DNA of 64,000 nucleotides from Bacteroidetes bacterium HGW-Bacteroidetes-8 (GCA_002840895.1 PHCZ01000002.1:157786-221785), one strand, 5' to 3'; positions 1 through 9,530 are shown, numbered from the stretch's first letter. Notes: generated from the sequence alone by a model not told the origin. Numbers and translations: made by a program.

Positions 1-53
1 ACGCCTAACTTGTCAACGATGATGGCTTTAACTTTTGCATTAATGTCTGCCAT
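1..53 (-). CDS. acpP: Acyl carrier protein (N-terminal fragment, cut by the window edge)
   Basis: Only the first 17 codons are inside the window. They read MADINAKVKAIIVDKLGV, which fits the N-terminal helix of bacterial acyl carrier protein (Bacteroidetes forms begin very similarly). ACP carries growing fatty-acyl chains on a phosphopantetheinylated Ser that lies beyond the window edge. The gene is divergent from purN, an arrangement I recall as common in Bacteroidales, where acpP is followed by fabF and rnc. The identification rests on a short stretch plus this context. Confidence 0.8.
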   Translation of the reverse strand, partial: MADINAKVKAIIVDKLG

Positions 54-96
54 GATTCTAAATAATTAGTTAATAAAAAAAAGTTATTTGATATTT

Positions 97-104
97 CAAA
101 ATTA
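97..104 (-). promoter_or_regulatory. Putative -7 element for acpP
   Basis: On the minus strand the sequence reads TAATTTTG, matching the Bacteroidetes TAnnTTTG -7 consensus, about 44 bases upstream of the acpP start codon. No convincing -33 TTTG is seen at the usual distance. Confidence 0.4.
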
Positions 105-236
105 GTGTGCAAAGAAAGTTAAAAAAATCCAAAAATGAAAATTTCTATAAAGTGGAATTACATACTACTGATTTTCAATATTTAAAAATTTCAAAGTATA
201 ATTATTCTCCAATTCGGGATAATACTCTATTTTTCT

Positions 237-244
237 TACCTTTG
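237..244 (+). promoter_or_regulatory. Putative purN promoter (-7 TACCTTTG)
   Basis: TACCTTTG matches the TAnnTTTG consensus exactly. A weak -33 element (TTCG at 213-216) lies 20 bases upstream. The expected transcription start is about 250, which leaves the ATG at 268 rather than the in-frame TTG at 256 as the sensible purN start. Confidence 0.6.
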
Positions 245-267
245 CGACTGATTTTTTGAATATATTA

Positions 268-858
268 ATGAGCGGTATAAATATAGCAATATTTGCTTCA
301 GGTTCCGGAACAAATGCAGAGAACTTAATCAATTATCTTAACGATAATTTTACTTCCTTAAATATCACTCCAAAGCTAGTGCTTTCCAACAGGAGTGATG
401 CATACGTTCTTGAAAGGGCCGCCAGATTAAATGTTAAGAGTTCTATCTTCTCTGCAAAAGAGCTCAGGGAGGAGAGGGTTGTGGATAATCTTTTAACCTA
501 CAACACTATAGACTTTATAGTTCTGGCCGGTTTTCTGCTTAAACTTCCCGATAGGTTGGTCTCTGCATACAAGGGGAGGATAATAAACGTACACCCATCA
601 CTCTTACCAAAGTATGGAGGAAAAGGGATGTACGGCGAGTTTGTGCATAGGGCTGTTATTGAATCCGGGGATAATGAGTCGGGTATCACAGTTCATCTTG
701 TAGATGAGATATACGATAACGGAGAGCATCTGTTTCAGGCAAAATGCACTATAGAGGGTGGGGAGACCCCTGACTCGCTCTCCAAAAAAATTCACGCCCT
801 TGAAAAAGAGCATCTGCCAAAAGTTGTCTGTAGTTATATCCTCAACTACGGCAAGTAA
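268..858 (+). CDS. purN: Phosphoribosylglycinamide formyltransferase PurN
   Basis: This is the folate-dependent GAR transformylase of purine synthesis. It moves the formyl group of 10-formyl-THF to GAR in the cytosol. The 196-residue length fits the family. Seen in order: the N-terminal strand and phosphate-binding loop IAIFASGSGTNAENL, the active-site segment INVHPSLLPKYGG with the catalytic Asn and His of the NxHPSLLP motif, and the downstream ITVHLVDEIYDNG, which carries the conserved catalytic Asp. I chose the ATG at 268 over an in-frame TTG at 256 because the promoter is very close and PurN proteins usually begin a few residues before the IAIFASGSG strand. It is a single gene, divergent from acpP and convergent with the DUF5686 gene. 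Confidence 0.93.
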   Translation: MSGINIAIFASGSGTNAENLINYLNDNFTSLNITPKLVLSNRSDAYVLERAARLNVKSSIFSAKELREERVVDNLLTYNTIDFIVLAGFLLKLPDRLVSAYKGRIINVHPSLLPKYGGKGMYGEFVHRAVIESGDNESGITVHLVDEIYDNGEHLFQAKCTIEGGETPDSLSKKIHALEKEHLPKVVCSYILNYGK

Positions 859-895
859 CTCCCAACCCGGGATTATCCTCTTTTTAAGAAAATTG

Positions 896-3436
896 CTATC
901 TGTTAATCTCGGTTAAAATTGGAATCTCCAGCCGGAAAGCTGTTCCGCTATATTTTGACCCGTCAAATCCCACAAAAACACCTGCTCTGATAATCTGCTT
1001 CAGGCCAAATGAGTACCCGGCTTCGGTATGGATTACATCTCTCTCCGGAAGCCAAACTGTTTTCAGGTGAAGAGCCTCGTATAGCAGCTGACTGTTTAAA
1101 AATGGGAGTCGGTTAAGAACTAAATAGTCTGTATTGTATTCGCAACCTGCAGTTATCCAGCTTTGTGGAGTTGAGAGTCTATAGTTATCCAAAAGAAGAA
1201 ATGAGGAGAGGAATCCGTTCTCTGTAACCATTATATCGGAGGAGCGAAAATGCTTGTAGTCGCTCAAAAACAGCCTGCTTCTGTTATAGAAACCCCCAGC
1301 CTCAACAGAGTAGTAGATGGAACTGTAGAGTCCGCTTTTAAATCTCTGGGATATAGAGCCTCCAACCATTCCGTAATTTGATTTTGAAGTAGCGGTGGAG
1401 GGCAAGGAGGCTCGAGTAAAGATTGAAAATGTAGGATATTTTGTTCTTACATATCGCTTTCTACCCTCGACCACCCTGTAGTAGTAGTTTGGTGTATAAA
1501 TGAGAGCGGCAGTGTAAAACAGGGAGGTGTTGTTTTGAGAGGTTGCTCCGTAGATATTATCGGGACTATTTGGTAGGGGGATATGCCGGAAGATTGAGGT
1601 TAAATTGGCATTTTCCAGGGGAGTGTTTTGATGCCAGGCGAGGCTTGTGTTTAACCTGAGTCCGGTTGCAAGCTCTATGCTGTTTTTAACCTCCATCCAT
1701 CTTCTGGATTGGAATTTTACCGGATTTAGACCAAAAAGGTAGGATGCATATGAGTTAACAAAGGGAGAGATAGAGGAGTTATTGCTTATATCTGCACTGC
1801 TCTCTCCCATACTAAACGAGATGTTTCCTAATCTAAGAGGTGAATATGATGCAGATACGTTAATACTCCACAAAAGCTCTCTCCTGTGTGAGGAGTAGTA
1901 GAGAGCCGGCAATATTGTGATTGCAGAGTTTTTACTAAACTCATACTTTGCAAACAGCTCCTGACCTATCTGATAGCCGTCGACAAAATTGAAATCTCCG
2001 ATAACCCCCGAGAGACCGCTGTAACCCAAAGTGAGATTTTTACCTGCCTTAAACCTGGTTTTAAAGAGAAGTCTGTCCAATATTTTATTCCCTGTAGATC
2101 TGTTTACCCTCTTTATCGAATCCTCTTCAAAAACTCTCTTAAATTCGCTCTTTAGGCTATCTGCCTGTTTGTAGGAGAGAATTTCTTCCTCCCTTAATGG
2201 GAGCCTGCGAACCTCTGCCCAGTAGATAGTATCTCTTAAACGGGCAAGTGTGTCTACCACCCTTTTTATGTTGGTATCTTTTTTTATCTCAAGCCTCTGC
2301 AGGGGTTTTACCTGCTTTATAGATCTCTTTTGGGTTTTGTTCTGTGATATTATAGCGGATCTCTCTTTTAGGGAGTCCGGTGATAACTCTTCTGCTTTAT
2401 CTCTGCTTGCGCTTCCCTCGTTAACTCTGCTAAAGGTTACAGATGAGTTGAACCTCCCCTGTGCATTAACTCCCATAAGGTCTACGGTAACATCCATTGC
2501 ATATGAGGTGGGCATTAAAACCTCCGGCTTAACTTCGTTGAAGTTAACGCTGATATTCATAGTAATACCGGTCCCTTTTGCTGTGAAGTCGATATATGAG
2601 ACACTCCAGGTGTCATCAACTATATAGATATGGCCTCTGAAAAGCTTAGAGTCACCCCCTTTGGGTACTACCCGAATCTTATTAACAACTCTCCCGGACT
2701 CATTAGATATCCCCTCATAAACAAAACTATAATACCTGAATGAGTTTGTTGCCAGAGGAGAGAGGTAGCCGAAGAACTCTTTGTCGTAGATTGAGGTTCT
2801 GGTCACTCCGGAGATGTTATCTATCTCTATCTCTGAAGGAATTGTGCTGGAGAAGGCCTTAACCTGTTCGTTATAGCTTCCGGGATATTGGTAGCTGATT
2901 AGTGAGTGTGACTCCAACAGAAAAAGTTTGTTGAGCATAAGGTTGCTCCTGGCTTTTCCGGCCTGTATTTTAAAAATGGCGGGTATTTTGGTGATCTTCA
3001 TTGTCCCTTTAAGGTATACCGAAGATTCATAGCTCTTAACCTGCTCTCTGTGGAACGGGGCTCTGGCTATAGCTTTTCTCATTACAGAGTTGGCACGGTT
3101 CCCCCCTTTTGAGCTAAAATAGGCGTCATTTAGCTGATATACCTCCTCCTGCATAACAATCTTCCGGAAGATATCCTCATTTACCATCTCTAGGGTGAAC
3201 CTCTCTCTCTTGTATCCAAGTGATGAGACTTCACAGGTGTAGCTACCTTTAGAGAGTGAAATGCGAAACTCACCCTTGTCATCTGCACTGACTCCGGATG
3301 AGATTTCATATACGTATATTGTGGCAAACGGAACCGGCAATCCATTGCGGTCAGAGACTCTGCCGCTGAAGACAGTTCCAAAAACAGCTGAGCTCAGTAG
3401 TAACAGAAGAGAGGTTAAACAGAGTCTACTCACCAC
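896..3436 (-). CDS. DUF5686 outer-membrane protein with carboxypeptidase-regulatory-like domain
   Basis: An 846-residue exported protein. Residues 1-20 are a signal peptide and about 22-100 form a CarboxypepD_reg-like beta-sandwich (GRVSDRNGLPVPFATIYV). The rest resembles the DUF5686 family, with a long C-terminal part rich in alternating aromatic and polar strands that suggests an outer-membrane beta-barrel. The function of the family is unknown and no catalytic motif is recognised. The start is a GTG (a second GTG follows directly) that overlaps the stop codon of the upstream nitroreductase, so translation of the two is probably coupled. No in-frame ATG lies near enough to keep the signal peptide. 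It converges on purN. Confidence 0.75.
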   Translation of the reverse strand: MVSRLCLTSLLLLLSSAVFGTVFSGRVSDRNGLPVPFATIYVYEISSGVSADDKGEFRISLSKGSYTCEVSSLGYKRERFTLEMVNEDIFRKIVMQEEVYQLNDAYFSSKGGNRANSVMRKAIARAPFHREQVKSYESSVYLKGTMKITKIPAIFKIQAGKARSNLMLNKLFLLESHSLISYQYPGSYNEQVKAFSSTIPSEIEIDNISGVTRTSIYDKEFFGYLSPLATNSFRYYSFVYEGISNESGRVVNKIRVVPKGGDSKLFRGHIYIVDDTWSVSYIDFTAKGTGITMNISVNFNEVKPEVLMPTSYAMDVTVDLMGVNAQGRFNSSVTFSRVNEGSASRDKAEELSPDSLKERSAIISQNKTQKRSIKQVKPLQRLEIKKDTNIKRVVDTLARLRDTIYWAEVRRLPLREEEILSYKQADSLKSEFKRVFEEDSIKRVNRSTGNKILDRLLFKTRFKAGKNLTLGYSGLSGVIGDFNFVDGYQIGQELFAKYEFSKNSAITILPALYYSSHRRELLWSINVSASYSPLRLGNISFSMGESSADISNNSSISPFVNSYASYLFGLNPVKFQSRRWMEVKNSIELATGLRLNTSLAWHQNTPLENANLTSIFRHIPLPNSPDNIYGATSQNNTSLFYTAALIYTPNYYYRVVEGRKRYVRTKYPTFSIFTRASLPSTATSKSNYGMVGGSISQRFKSGLYSSIYYSVEAGGFYNRSRLFLSDYKHFRSSDIMVTENGFLSSFLLLDNYRLSTPQSWITAGCEYNTDYLVLNRLPFLNSQLLYEALHLKTVWLPERDVIHTEAGYSFGLKQIIRAGVFVGFDGSKYSGTAFRLEIPILTEINR

Positions 3437-3999
3437 TTATTTATGTGAAGCTTCTCCTGCTTCCATTTATCCTTAGGGGTTTGCTCACCTTTCGGATAGC
3501 CGATAGGGATAAGGCAAAGCGGGAGATAGGGTTCAGGAATACCCACTGCGTCTGAGATTGCCTTCATTCTTTCAACTCCGGGATATCCTGCTGTCCACAC
3601 TGCTCCAAGTCCCATAGATTCTGCGGCAAGAAGTATGTTTTGAGTCGCAGCAGAGCAGTCCAGATACCAGTAGTGAGAAGTTTGAGGGTTACCGGCAACA
3701 ACTATTGCAGCCTGAGCCTCTTTGAGCATTCTGTTGTTGGGCAATTTCTGCGAAAGGGCAGCCATCTCCTCTTTTCCGTGTATGATTACAAACTCCCAGG
3801 GCTGACGGTTCATACCCGATGGGGCAGCCATTCCTGCCTTAACAAGCAACTTGAGGTCATCAAGGGATACCTGCTGCTCTGTATAGCTTCTTACGCTTTT
3901 TCTGTTAAAGATGTTCTCAAACACAGAATTCTGTGCAAAGATTGCATTGCTGCCAATCATTAAAATTGCAAATGCTACAAAAAGAGTCTTTTTAGCCAT
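3430..3999 (-). CDS. Exported nitroreductase family protein
   Basis: A 189-residue FMN-dependent nitroreductase-fold protein. Family hallmarks seen: RKSVRSYTEQQVSLDDLKLL near residue 33, the FMN-binding APSGMNRQPWEF segment, an amphipathic region ending LLAAESMGLGAVW, and a C-terminal PIGYPKGE. Unusually for this mostly cytosolic family, residues 1-22 form a clear signal peptide ending in IFAQ, so the protein should work in the periplasm. Its last bases overlap the GTG start of the DUF5686 gene. The substrate cannot be told from the sequence. Confidence 0.88.
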   Translation of the reverse strand: MAKKTLFVAFAILMIGSNAIFAQNSVFENIFNRKSVRSYTEQQVSLDDLKLLVKAGMAAPSGMNRQPWEFVIIHGKEEMAALSQKLPNNRMLKEAQAAIVVAGNPQTSHYWYLDCSAATQNILLAAESMGLGAVWTAGYPGVERMKAISDAVGIPEPYLPLCLIPIGYPKGEQTPKDKWKQEKLHINKW

Positions 4000-4026
4000 A
4001 ATTATTATATTTAAAGTTAATTTCCA

Positions 4027-5220
4027 TTACCAATAGTGTGCCAATATCATTGTCTTATAAATATTCAAAGCAGTCTCCATAATCGGGTCGGAGAATTTAT
4101 ACCCGCTTCTGTGAATATCCTCTGTGGCGGTGCCGTTTCCTATATCAAAAAAGGATGAGATAGAGTCAAATGCAAAGAAAGAGAAGTCATCTGAGCCTCT
4201 GGTAGGCTCTTTCGCATATATTATCTCTAATCCATTGCTCTTTGCAGCTGCCTCAACCATAGAGTTTGCTTTGTCGTCATTAACTGTGGCAGGGAATCGG
4301 TCAAAATAGGCAATATTCACCTCCAGTTTATCTATAGCACCTCTCTCCTTGGCAAACCTCTCCATCATTGAACACAATTTGTCAAGGTCTTCATCTGCAA
4401 AGGAGCGAAGAGTCATCCGAAGATAGCCCTCCCCGGGAGTTACACCGTAGTTAATCTCCCCAAGTGTGATGTTGACGACAGTGCCAAGAATGAAATCCTT
4501 AAAGGTGTCGCGATCTGAGTTAAGGATTTTCATATAGTCTGCGGTACCGATTATTGCATTCAGCGGAGATATTGCCTGCTCCGGGTAGGCAGCGTGTGAA
4601 GGAGAGCCCTTAAATCGGATCTCCATCCCCACGGAGCCTGCTGCATAGACCCCTTTGTGAATAATTACAGAATTGAGGGGATAACCCGGATGGTTATGAA
4701 GAGCAAATGCGTAGTCGAATTTGACTCCAAGCTCCTTTAGCTCCTTAGCCATCATTGAGGCCCCCTCTCCAATCTCCTCTGCAGGCTGAAAAAGCAGCCA
4801 AACAGTGCCATTAAACTCTCTGTTTTGTGAGAGTAGCTGTGAAAGACCCAGCAGAATCGACATATGACCATCGTGCCCGCACAGATGTTCAAACCCCTTT
4901 TCGGTCTTGATTGCATCCATCTCACAGCGAAACATAACCGACGGACCATCTCCCCTGCCCCTATACCCTGCTACTATTCCGTGTCCTCCAATGTTCTTAT
5001 GAAGGAGATCGGGTTTGGTTGGTTCAATATACCCCAGAAGAATCTGAGCAGTTTTCTCCTCTTTGTGAGAGTACTCCGGAGATTTGTGAAGAATCTCTCT
5101 CATCTCTTTCATCTGAGTGAACAGATGACCGGTAGTCTCTTTGCTTTGGGAATTTGCCATTATGCCTGTGAAATTTAGAATTATAATACCTATAAATTTC
5201 AAAATGATAGCTCTCTTCAT
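4027..5220 (-). CDS. M20 family metallo-amidohydrolase, exported
   Basis: A 397-residue zinc-dependent amidohydrolase of the M20D type (hippurate or N-acyl-amino-acid hydrolase, IAA-amino acid hydrolase-like). Metal-site motifs seen: FRCEMDAI, the HLCGHDGHMS segment that stands in for the usual HACGHDGH, and FQPAEEIGEGA with the catalytic Glu. A dimerisation lid follows (about 190-300) and a C-terminal RGSDDFSFF. Residues 1-24 look like a signal peptide, so it would cleave acylated amino acids or peptides outside the cytosol. It is divergent from the TonB receptor at 5315 and lies 27 bases upstream of the nitroreductase gene on the same strand. The exact substrate is unknown. Confidence 0.88.
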   Translation of the reverse strand: MKRAIILKFIGIIILNFTGIMANSQSKETTGHLFTQMKEMREILHKSPEYSHKEEKTAQILLGYIEPTKPDLLHKNIGGHGIVAGYRGRGDGPSVMFRCEMDAIKTEKGFEHLCGHDGHMSILLGLSQLLSQNREFNGTVWLLFQPAEEIGEGASMMAKELKELGVKFDYAFALHNHPGYPLNSVIIHKGVYAAGSVGMEIRFKGSPSHAAYPEQAISPLNAIIGTADYMKILNSDRDTFKDFILGTVVNITLGEINYGVTPGEGYLRMTLRSFADEDLDKLCSMMERFAKERGAIDKLEVNIAYFDRFPATVNDDKANSMVEAAAKSNGLEIIYAKEPTRGSDDFSFFAFDSISSFFDIGNGTATEDIHRSGYKFSDPIMETALNIYKTMILAHYW

Positions 5221-5234
5221 TTTTGATCTTTTCT

Positions 5235-5242
5235 CAAAAATA
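5235..5242 (-). promoter_or_regulatory. Putative -7 element for the M20 gene
   Basis: The minus strand reads TATTTTTG, a full match to TAnnTTTG. It would give a very short leader of roughly 10 bases before the ATG at 5220. No clear -33 element. Confidence 0.4.
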
Positions 5243-5251
5243 GAAAATTAA

Positions 5252-5283
5252 TTTGTGAGATTTTTATTTAAGTGGCAAATTTG
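5252..5283 (+). promoter_or_regulatory. Putative promoter for the TonB receptor gene
   Basis: TTTG at 5252-5255 is followed after 20 bases by CAAATTTG at 5276-5283, one base off the TAnnTTTG consensus. The spacing is right for a Bacteroidetes -33/-7 pair, 31 bases before the start at 5315. Confidence 0.45.
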
Positions 5284-5314
5284 CGCCTCACTAATGGTTC
5301 AATAATTTGAAATT

Positions 5315-7300
5315 ATGCACAACAGCAACGCAATGAGAGGCCAAATATCTTTTAAACAATATATTAGCGAATCTATTAGACTAGGGCTCCTGTGCATTTC
5401 CTGCTCGCTGCTAGTGGTTAAGAGCAGCCCCATACTCGCCCAGAGTAAGGAGAAAAAGATTGGCGAGAGCCAAAGGGTGCTGGAGGAGGTTGTGATAAAC
5501 ACAGAGCGGCCCTCACATTTTTCGCCTCTGGTGCGTGTTGTTGCAGTAATTGATAAAAGGGAGATTGAGAGGGCAGCCGTTCAAAACGTTCAGGATCTGC
5601 TTAGATATGTACAGGGTGTAGACCTGCGAAGCAGGGGAAGTGAAGGGGTTCAGGCAGATCTTAACATCCTGGGGGGTACTTTCGACCAAACAATGGTAAT
5701 GATAAACGGCGTTGACTTCTCTGACCCTCAGACAGGACATCACTCACTAAACATACCTGTGGATATTACACAAATTGAAAGAGTTGAAGTTCTTCACGGG
5801 CCTGGAGCGTGGTCCGGGGGGGGTGTAGCTTACGCCGGCGCCATTAACATCATAACAAAAAAACCGACAAAAAGAGATCTGCAGGCTTCTCTCTCCGGGG
5901 GTGAGAACGGCTATTTTCGCGGCTCTGCCAATATTGGGATTACCCCTGGTACTATCTTCAATAGGTGGCAAATCTCCGGCCAGGGGGGCGGTAGCCACAA
6001 CCGAAGTGACGGCTACACAGATAATACCGATTTTGAGATAACCAATCTCTATTCAAATATCTCGCTTACCAATAACAGCGGTCATTCAATAGATATTCAG
6101 GCCGGATGGCAGAGTAAATCTTTCGGTGCCAACAGCTTTTACACTATTGCTTACCCGGAGCAGTATGAGAGAACACGACTTTTCCTCTCCAGTATAAAAT
6201 ATCTATGGGAGAGCAGACGCTGGCAGATAAGCGCAACTGTGTATCAAAGAAGGCATCACGACAGGTTTGAGCTTTTCCGGTACGACTCTCCACAGTGGTA
6301 CAAAGGGCACAACTACCATATGAACGATGTTGCAGGAGTAAACGCCAATGTAGCATACCGCTGGAAAAGGTGGGGAAGCTCTCTATTTGGAGCAGATTAC
6401 AGATATGAACATATCTACAGCACAGTTCTTGGAGATCCACTCGAATCACCATATAAAACTCCGGGAGAAGATGGGGTAAGCTTCACAAAGGGGAAAAGCA
6501 GAGAGATTCCGGCACTCTATGCAAGACACACTCTTCAATTGGAGAGGTGGCGTTTTACAGCGGGGGTTATATATGCCAATAGGCTCTATGCAGGATTTGC
6601 TTGTGCATACACAATAAACCCATATCTTGAGGTTAACGGATGGATTAACAACAGCTACCGTAACCCCACCTTTACAGATCTTTACTACAAGAGTCCCACC
6701 CAGACAGGCAATATGGAGCTGGAACCGGAGGAGGCACTGGCTGCGCAGCTTGGGCTAAGATATACAAAACACAAACTTAGAGCCTCCATAGGTGCATTTT
6801 ATCGATATGGATACCGCATCATCGACTGGACAAGGGAGAGTGGAAGTGACCAGTGGAGTGCCAGTAATATAACTAATGTAAGATCTGCAGGGGTGGATTT
6901 TAGCGCCTCAATCAGATTCGAGTCCGGGTTTGTGACAAAAACCGGAATCTCTTACTCGTGGATGGATCTCTCCAAACAGAGTGCACTCTTGCACTCTCTC
7001 TATGCTACCGATTTTCTCCGGCATAAGGCTGCTCTCAATATTGAGCACAATGTTTTCTCTAAGCTAAGCGGGCGGTGGGATCTGAGCTGGCAAAAAAGAG
7101 AGGGAACCTATCTTGGTCCCGGAAATCTGGAGACTCCCTATAAAGGATTTGTTTTAGCCGACTTAAAAATAGTATGGGGCGGCCGGCAGATAAAACCATT
7201 TGCTGAGGCAACCAACCTGTTTAACACAAACTATCTGCATATAGGAAACCTCCCTCAACCCGGGCGCTGGGTTAAAGTTGGGGTCAATTTTGTTTTATAG
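5315..7300 (+). CDS. TonB-dependent outer-membrane receptor
   Basis: A 661-residue receptor for TonB-driven import across the outer membrane. Order: signal peptide (about 1-43, ending ILAQS), then directly a plug domain (about 55-165) with DLLRYVQGVDLRSRG, a QTMVMINGVDF segment and RVEVLHGPGAWSGG...GAINIITKK. A 22-strand barrel of about 490 residues ends in WVKVGVNFVL with a terminal hydrophobic residue. Unlike the two large receptors in this window it has no N-terminal carboxypeptidase-like domain and no SusD partner. The size and plug resemble BtuB-type receptors, but the substrate is not evident. An in-frame Met at residue 7 is an alternative start. Confidence 0.88.
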   Translation: MHNSNAMRGQISFKQYISESIRLGLLCISCSLLVVKSSPILAQSKEKKIGESQRVLEEVVINTERPSHFSPLVRVVAVIDKREIERAAVQNVQDLLRYVQGVDLRSRGSEGVQADLNILGGTFDQTMVMINGVDFSDPQTGHHSLNIPVDITQIERVEVLHGPGAWSGGGVAYAGAINIITKKPTKRDLQASLSGGENGYFRGSANIGITPGTIFNRWQISGQGGGSHNRSDGYTDNTDFEITNLYSNISLTNNSGHSIDIQAGWQSKSFGANSFYTIAYPEQYERTRLFLSSIKYLWESRRWQISATVYQRRHHDRFELFRYDSPQWYKGHNYHMNDVAGVNANVAYRWKRWGSSLFGADYRYEHIYSTVLGDPLESPYKTPGEDGVSFTKGKSREIPALYARHTLQLERWRFTAGVIYANRLYAGFACAYTINPYLEVNGWINNSYRNPTFTDLYYKSPTQTGNMELEPEEALAAQLGLRYTKHKLRASIGAFYRYGYRIIDWTRESGSDQWSASNITNVRSAGVDFSASIRFESGFVTKTGISYSWMDLSKQSALLHSLYATDFLRHKAALNIEHNVFSKLSGRWDLSWQKREGTYLGPGNLETPYKGFVLADLKIVWGGRQIKPFAEATNLFNTNYLHIGNLPQPGRWVKVGVNFVL

Positions 7301-7371
7301 TTATAACCCTTGAATTGGGCGAACATATTTGCTTGTGGGTTGTTTTTTATGGAGATTAATCTATTTTAAAT

Positions 7372-8187
7372 ATGAAACACTTAATCACAATAGTGGCAAT
7401 GAGCCTTACCCTTACGGTAACAGCTCAGAACACATTCAGCCATAAGAGTAAAAATGCAGAGGTTATTCTGCTTAGCGAAGGTCAGAGAGTGAGCAATTTG
7501 AACAATCTTATTGGTCTTACCCCTGAGATTATTGCCGAAGTTGCTCCGGATAAGACATTTCCCGGTGCTACCAACGCTTTTCTTATACGTAGCGGCGGCA
7601 AGAATATTCTTATAGATACAGGACACGGCAGAGAGTTGTTCAATAACCTGAAAGCGTTTGGTGTATCTCCACAAGATATTGATGTAATATTAATTACTCA
7701 CCTGCACGGAGATCATATAGGAGGGCTTGTAAAAGAGGGCGTCCGTACATTCCCCAAGGCAGGGCTCTACCTCTCCAAAAAAGAGTTTGAGAGTGCCTCT
7801 GAGAATGCACTTAAGATAATAAACCAGTACTCCCAGGATATGGTGCTGTTTGACCCCGGTATTGACTCCCCTGAGAGAGTTTATGAGGGTGTTAAATCTA
7901 TGGCTTGTTACGGACACACTCCCGGTCACACTGCATTTATTATAGATGACCTTGTGATATGGGGAGACCTTACCCACGCAATGGCTGTACAGATGCCATA
8001 TCCAAATATTGCCATTACTTACGACACCGACCCCGAGATGGCAATAAAATCACGTCTCAAAATGCTCGACTATATAGTACAAAACAGGCTTAAAGCAGCC
8101 GGGATGCATATCCCTTATCCGGGAATAGGAAGCGTAAAGGCAAATGATAAAGGTGGATTCGTTTTTGAACCTGCCTATTTTAAATGA
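7372..8187 (+). CDS. MBL-fold metallo-hydrolase, exported
   Basis: A 271-residue metallo-beta-lactamase-fold protein. The hallmark THLHGDHIGG metal-binding motif is present, preceded by the conserved NILIDTGHG strand and followed by YGHTPGHTAF and an IWGDLTH with the bridging Asp. The last ligand is probably the His of AAGMHIPYPG. Residues 1-18 form a signal peptide (cleavage near TAQN), so it acts in the periplasm or beyond. It could be a lactonase, an esterase or a thiolester hydrolase; the sequence does not decide. The last 13 bases overlap the convergent propeller lipoprotein gene. Confidence 0.85.
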   Translation: MKHLITIVAMSLTLTVTAQNTFSHKSKNAEVILLSEGQRVSNLNNLIGLTPEIIAEVAPDKTFPGATNAFLIRSGGKNILIDTGHGRELFNNLKAFGVSPQDIDVILITHLHGDHIGGLVKEGVRTFPKAGLYLSKKEFESASENALKIINQYSQDMVLFDPGIDSPERVYEGVKSMACYGHTPGHTAFIIDDLVIWGDLTHAMAVQMPYPNIAITYDTDPEMAIKSRLKMLDYIVQNRLKAAGMHIPYPGIGSVKANDKGGFVFEPAYFK

Positions 8188-9326
8188 TAGAGTATCAGAA
8201 CAGGATTATCTGTCTCAGGGTTATAAGCATCTATTATACTCATCTTTTCCGGACTGACTGTTTTTTTAAGAAAGTCCCGGCTATTTTCATAATATAGATC
8301 TATCAATATCTTTTCATTGACATTTCTGAATATTAGTTTAACCCCCTCTTTAGTCTCACTAAAGACAAAGCTTTTATTGTTTATTTTATCTAAAACAACA
8401 CTTTTGTGTTTCCCGAATCCTCCGTATCTGAGAGTTGTTATTCTGAACCTCTCGGTCTCTGCAACTCCTATTGTTTGGTATGCAGGAAAGCGTGGATTTT
8501 CAATCCTCTCTATCATTCTGTTTTTTTGATCCTCTGCAGTATAGTCTCTCTTTTTTGGTAGTGTATCATATTCAACCAGAGCATCAATCTGTTTTTCGGT
8601 ATAATTATTCTTACCAAAATCCCATCTGTAAACAACCCTATGTGCACTATCGGACATATTTATAACTTGGTTATTGACTCCTGATTGATTGAAATACAAT
8701 GAATCTTTGTAGTAATATGAGTTATCGAATGGTGGAAGAGACTTACTTCTGTGAAAGGTTGTCTGAACATAACCACCCGAAAGTTTTGCCTCCTTTTTTG
8801 AATAGTAATATGCATAGTAATCATAACCCCAGGTAAAAAACAGCAATTTATCTTTATCTATCGCATAGACCTCATTATATGCTCTCAGATCGGGAGGCAA
8901 CTGTGTTTTTGAGATAAAATTGCCGTCAAGGTCATAATTTATAAGAATCCCCCAGGGAACAAGTACCATCAACTGATCAAGAAACGGGTCAAAACCAAAG
9001 TACCCGCAATAGGTGAACTCTTGAGGCCCCCGCCCTTGTCTCTTCTTTACGAAGATAGATCTCCCCGATTTATCAAAACAGTAGATAGCCTGACCCTGCA
9101 TCACCATAAAGTAAAACCGGTTTTTATAGTAAAAATATTCGTGGAAGAAACCCATCAGCGATCCTTCAGTTTTGTCAAGCTGTATTACAGAAACAGAATC
9201 CACCAAATCGAAAATTGAGATGGAGTCGTTTCGTTCAAGATCTATTGAAGAGTTAAGATTCTCTTTTGGTGAGCAGCAGCAAAGAGCCATCAAAAGCAGA
9301 ATGGATAAAAAAGTTGTATGTTTCAT
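8175..9326 (-). CDS. 6-bladed beta-propeller lipoprotein
   Basis: A 383-residue lipoprotein. Residues 1-20 form a signal with a lipobox ending in CCC followed by SPKEN. The rest fits the 6-bladed beta-propeller family of Bacteroidetes (PF17170-like): repeating blades such as AIYCFDKSGRSI and LINYDLDGNFISKTQLP, and a GRGPQEF turn typical of the family. These are surface or periplasmic proteins, often near peptidases and TonB systems; their ligands are mostly unknown. It is divergent from the DPP5 gene across a 260-base gap. It is a distant relative of the tandem pair at 14.8-17.4 kb but clearly not a recent copy. Confidence 0.75.
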   Translation of the reverse strand: MKHTTFLSILLLMALCCCSPKENLNSSIDLERNDSISIFDLVDSVSVIQLDKTEGSLMGFFHEYFYYKNRFYFMVMQGQAIYCFDKSGRSIFVKKRQGRGPQEFTYCGYFGFDPFLDQLMVLVPWGILINYDLDGNFISKTQLPPDLRAYNEVYAIDKDKLLFFTWGYDYYAYYYSKKEAKLSGGYVQTTFHRSKSLPPFDNSYYYKDSLYFNQSGVNNQVINMSDSAHRVVYRWDFGKNNYTEKQIDALVEYDTLPKKRDYTAEDQKNRMIERIENPRFPAYQTIGVAETERFRITTLRYGGFGKHKSVVLDKINNKSFVFSETKEGVKLIFRNVNEKILIDLYYENSRDFLKKTVSPEKMSIIDAYNPETDNPVLILYHLK

Positions 9327-9530
9327 TTCGGAGAGTTTGAATTATGATTCCGTAAAATCAGTTCAAATATAGAATACTTCTTTGTAAATTACAATATATC
9401 AGTTGACTTTATGTCCGACATATGGTTTTGCCTTCTATCTCGGGGCGTCTCAGATAATTTGAACATATAAAACTTGACTCATCTGCATCAAAAAAGAGCG
9501 AACTAAACTCAGTTTGTAACCATTTTTAAC

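Noticed and set aside
256-268. TTG start for purN
   Set aside because: It lies only about six bases after the expected transcription start and adds four residues absent from PurN relatives as I know them; the ATG at 268 is better.
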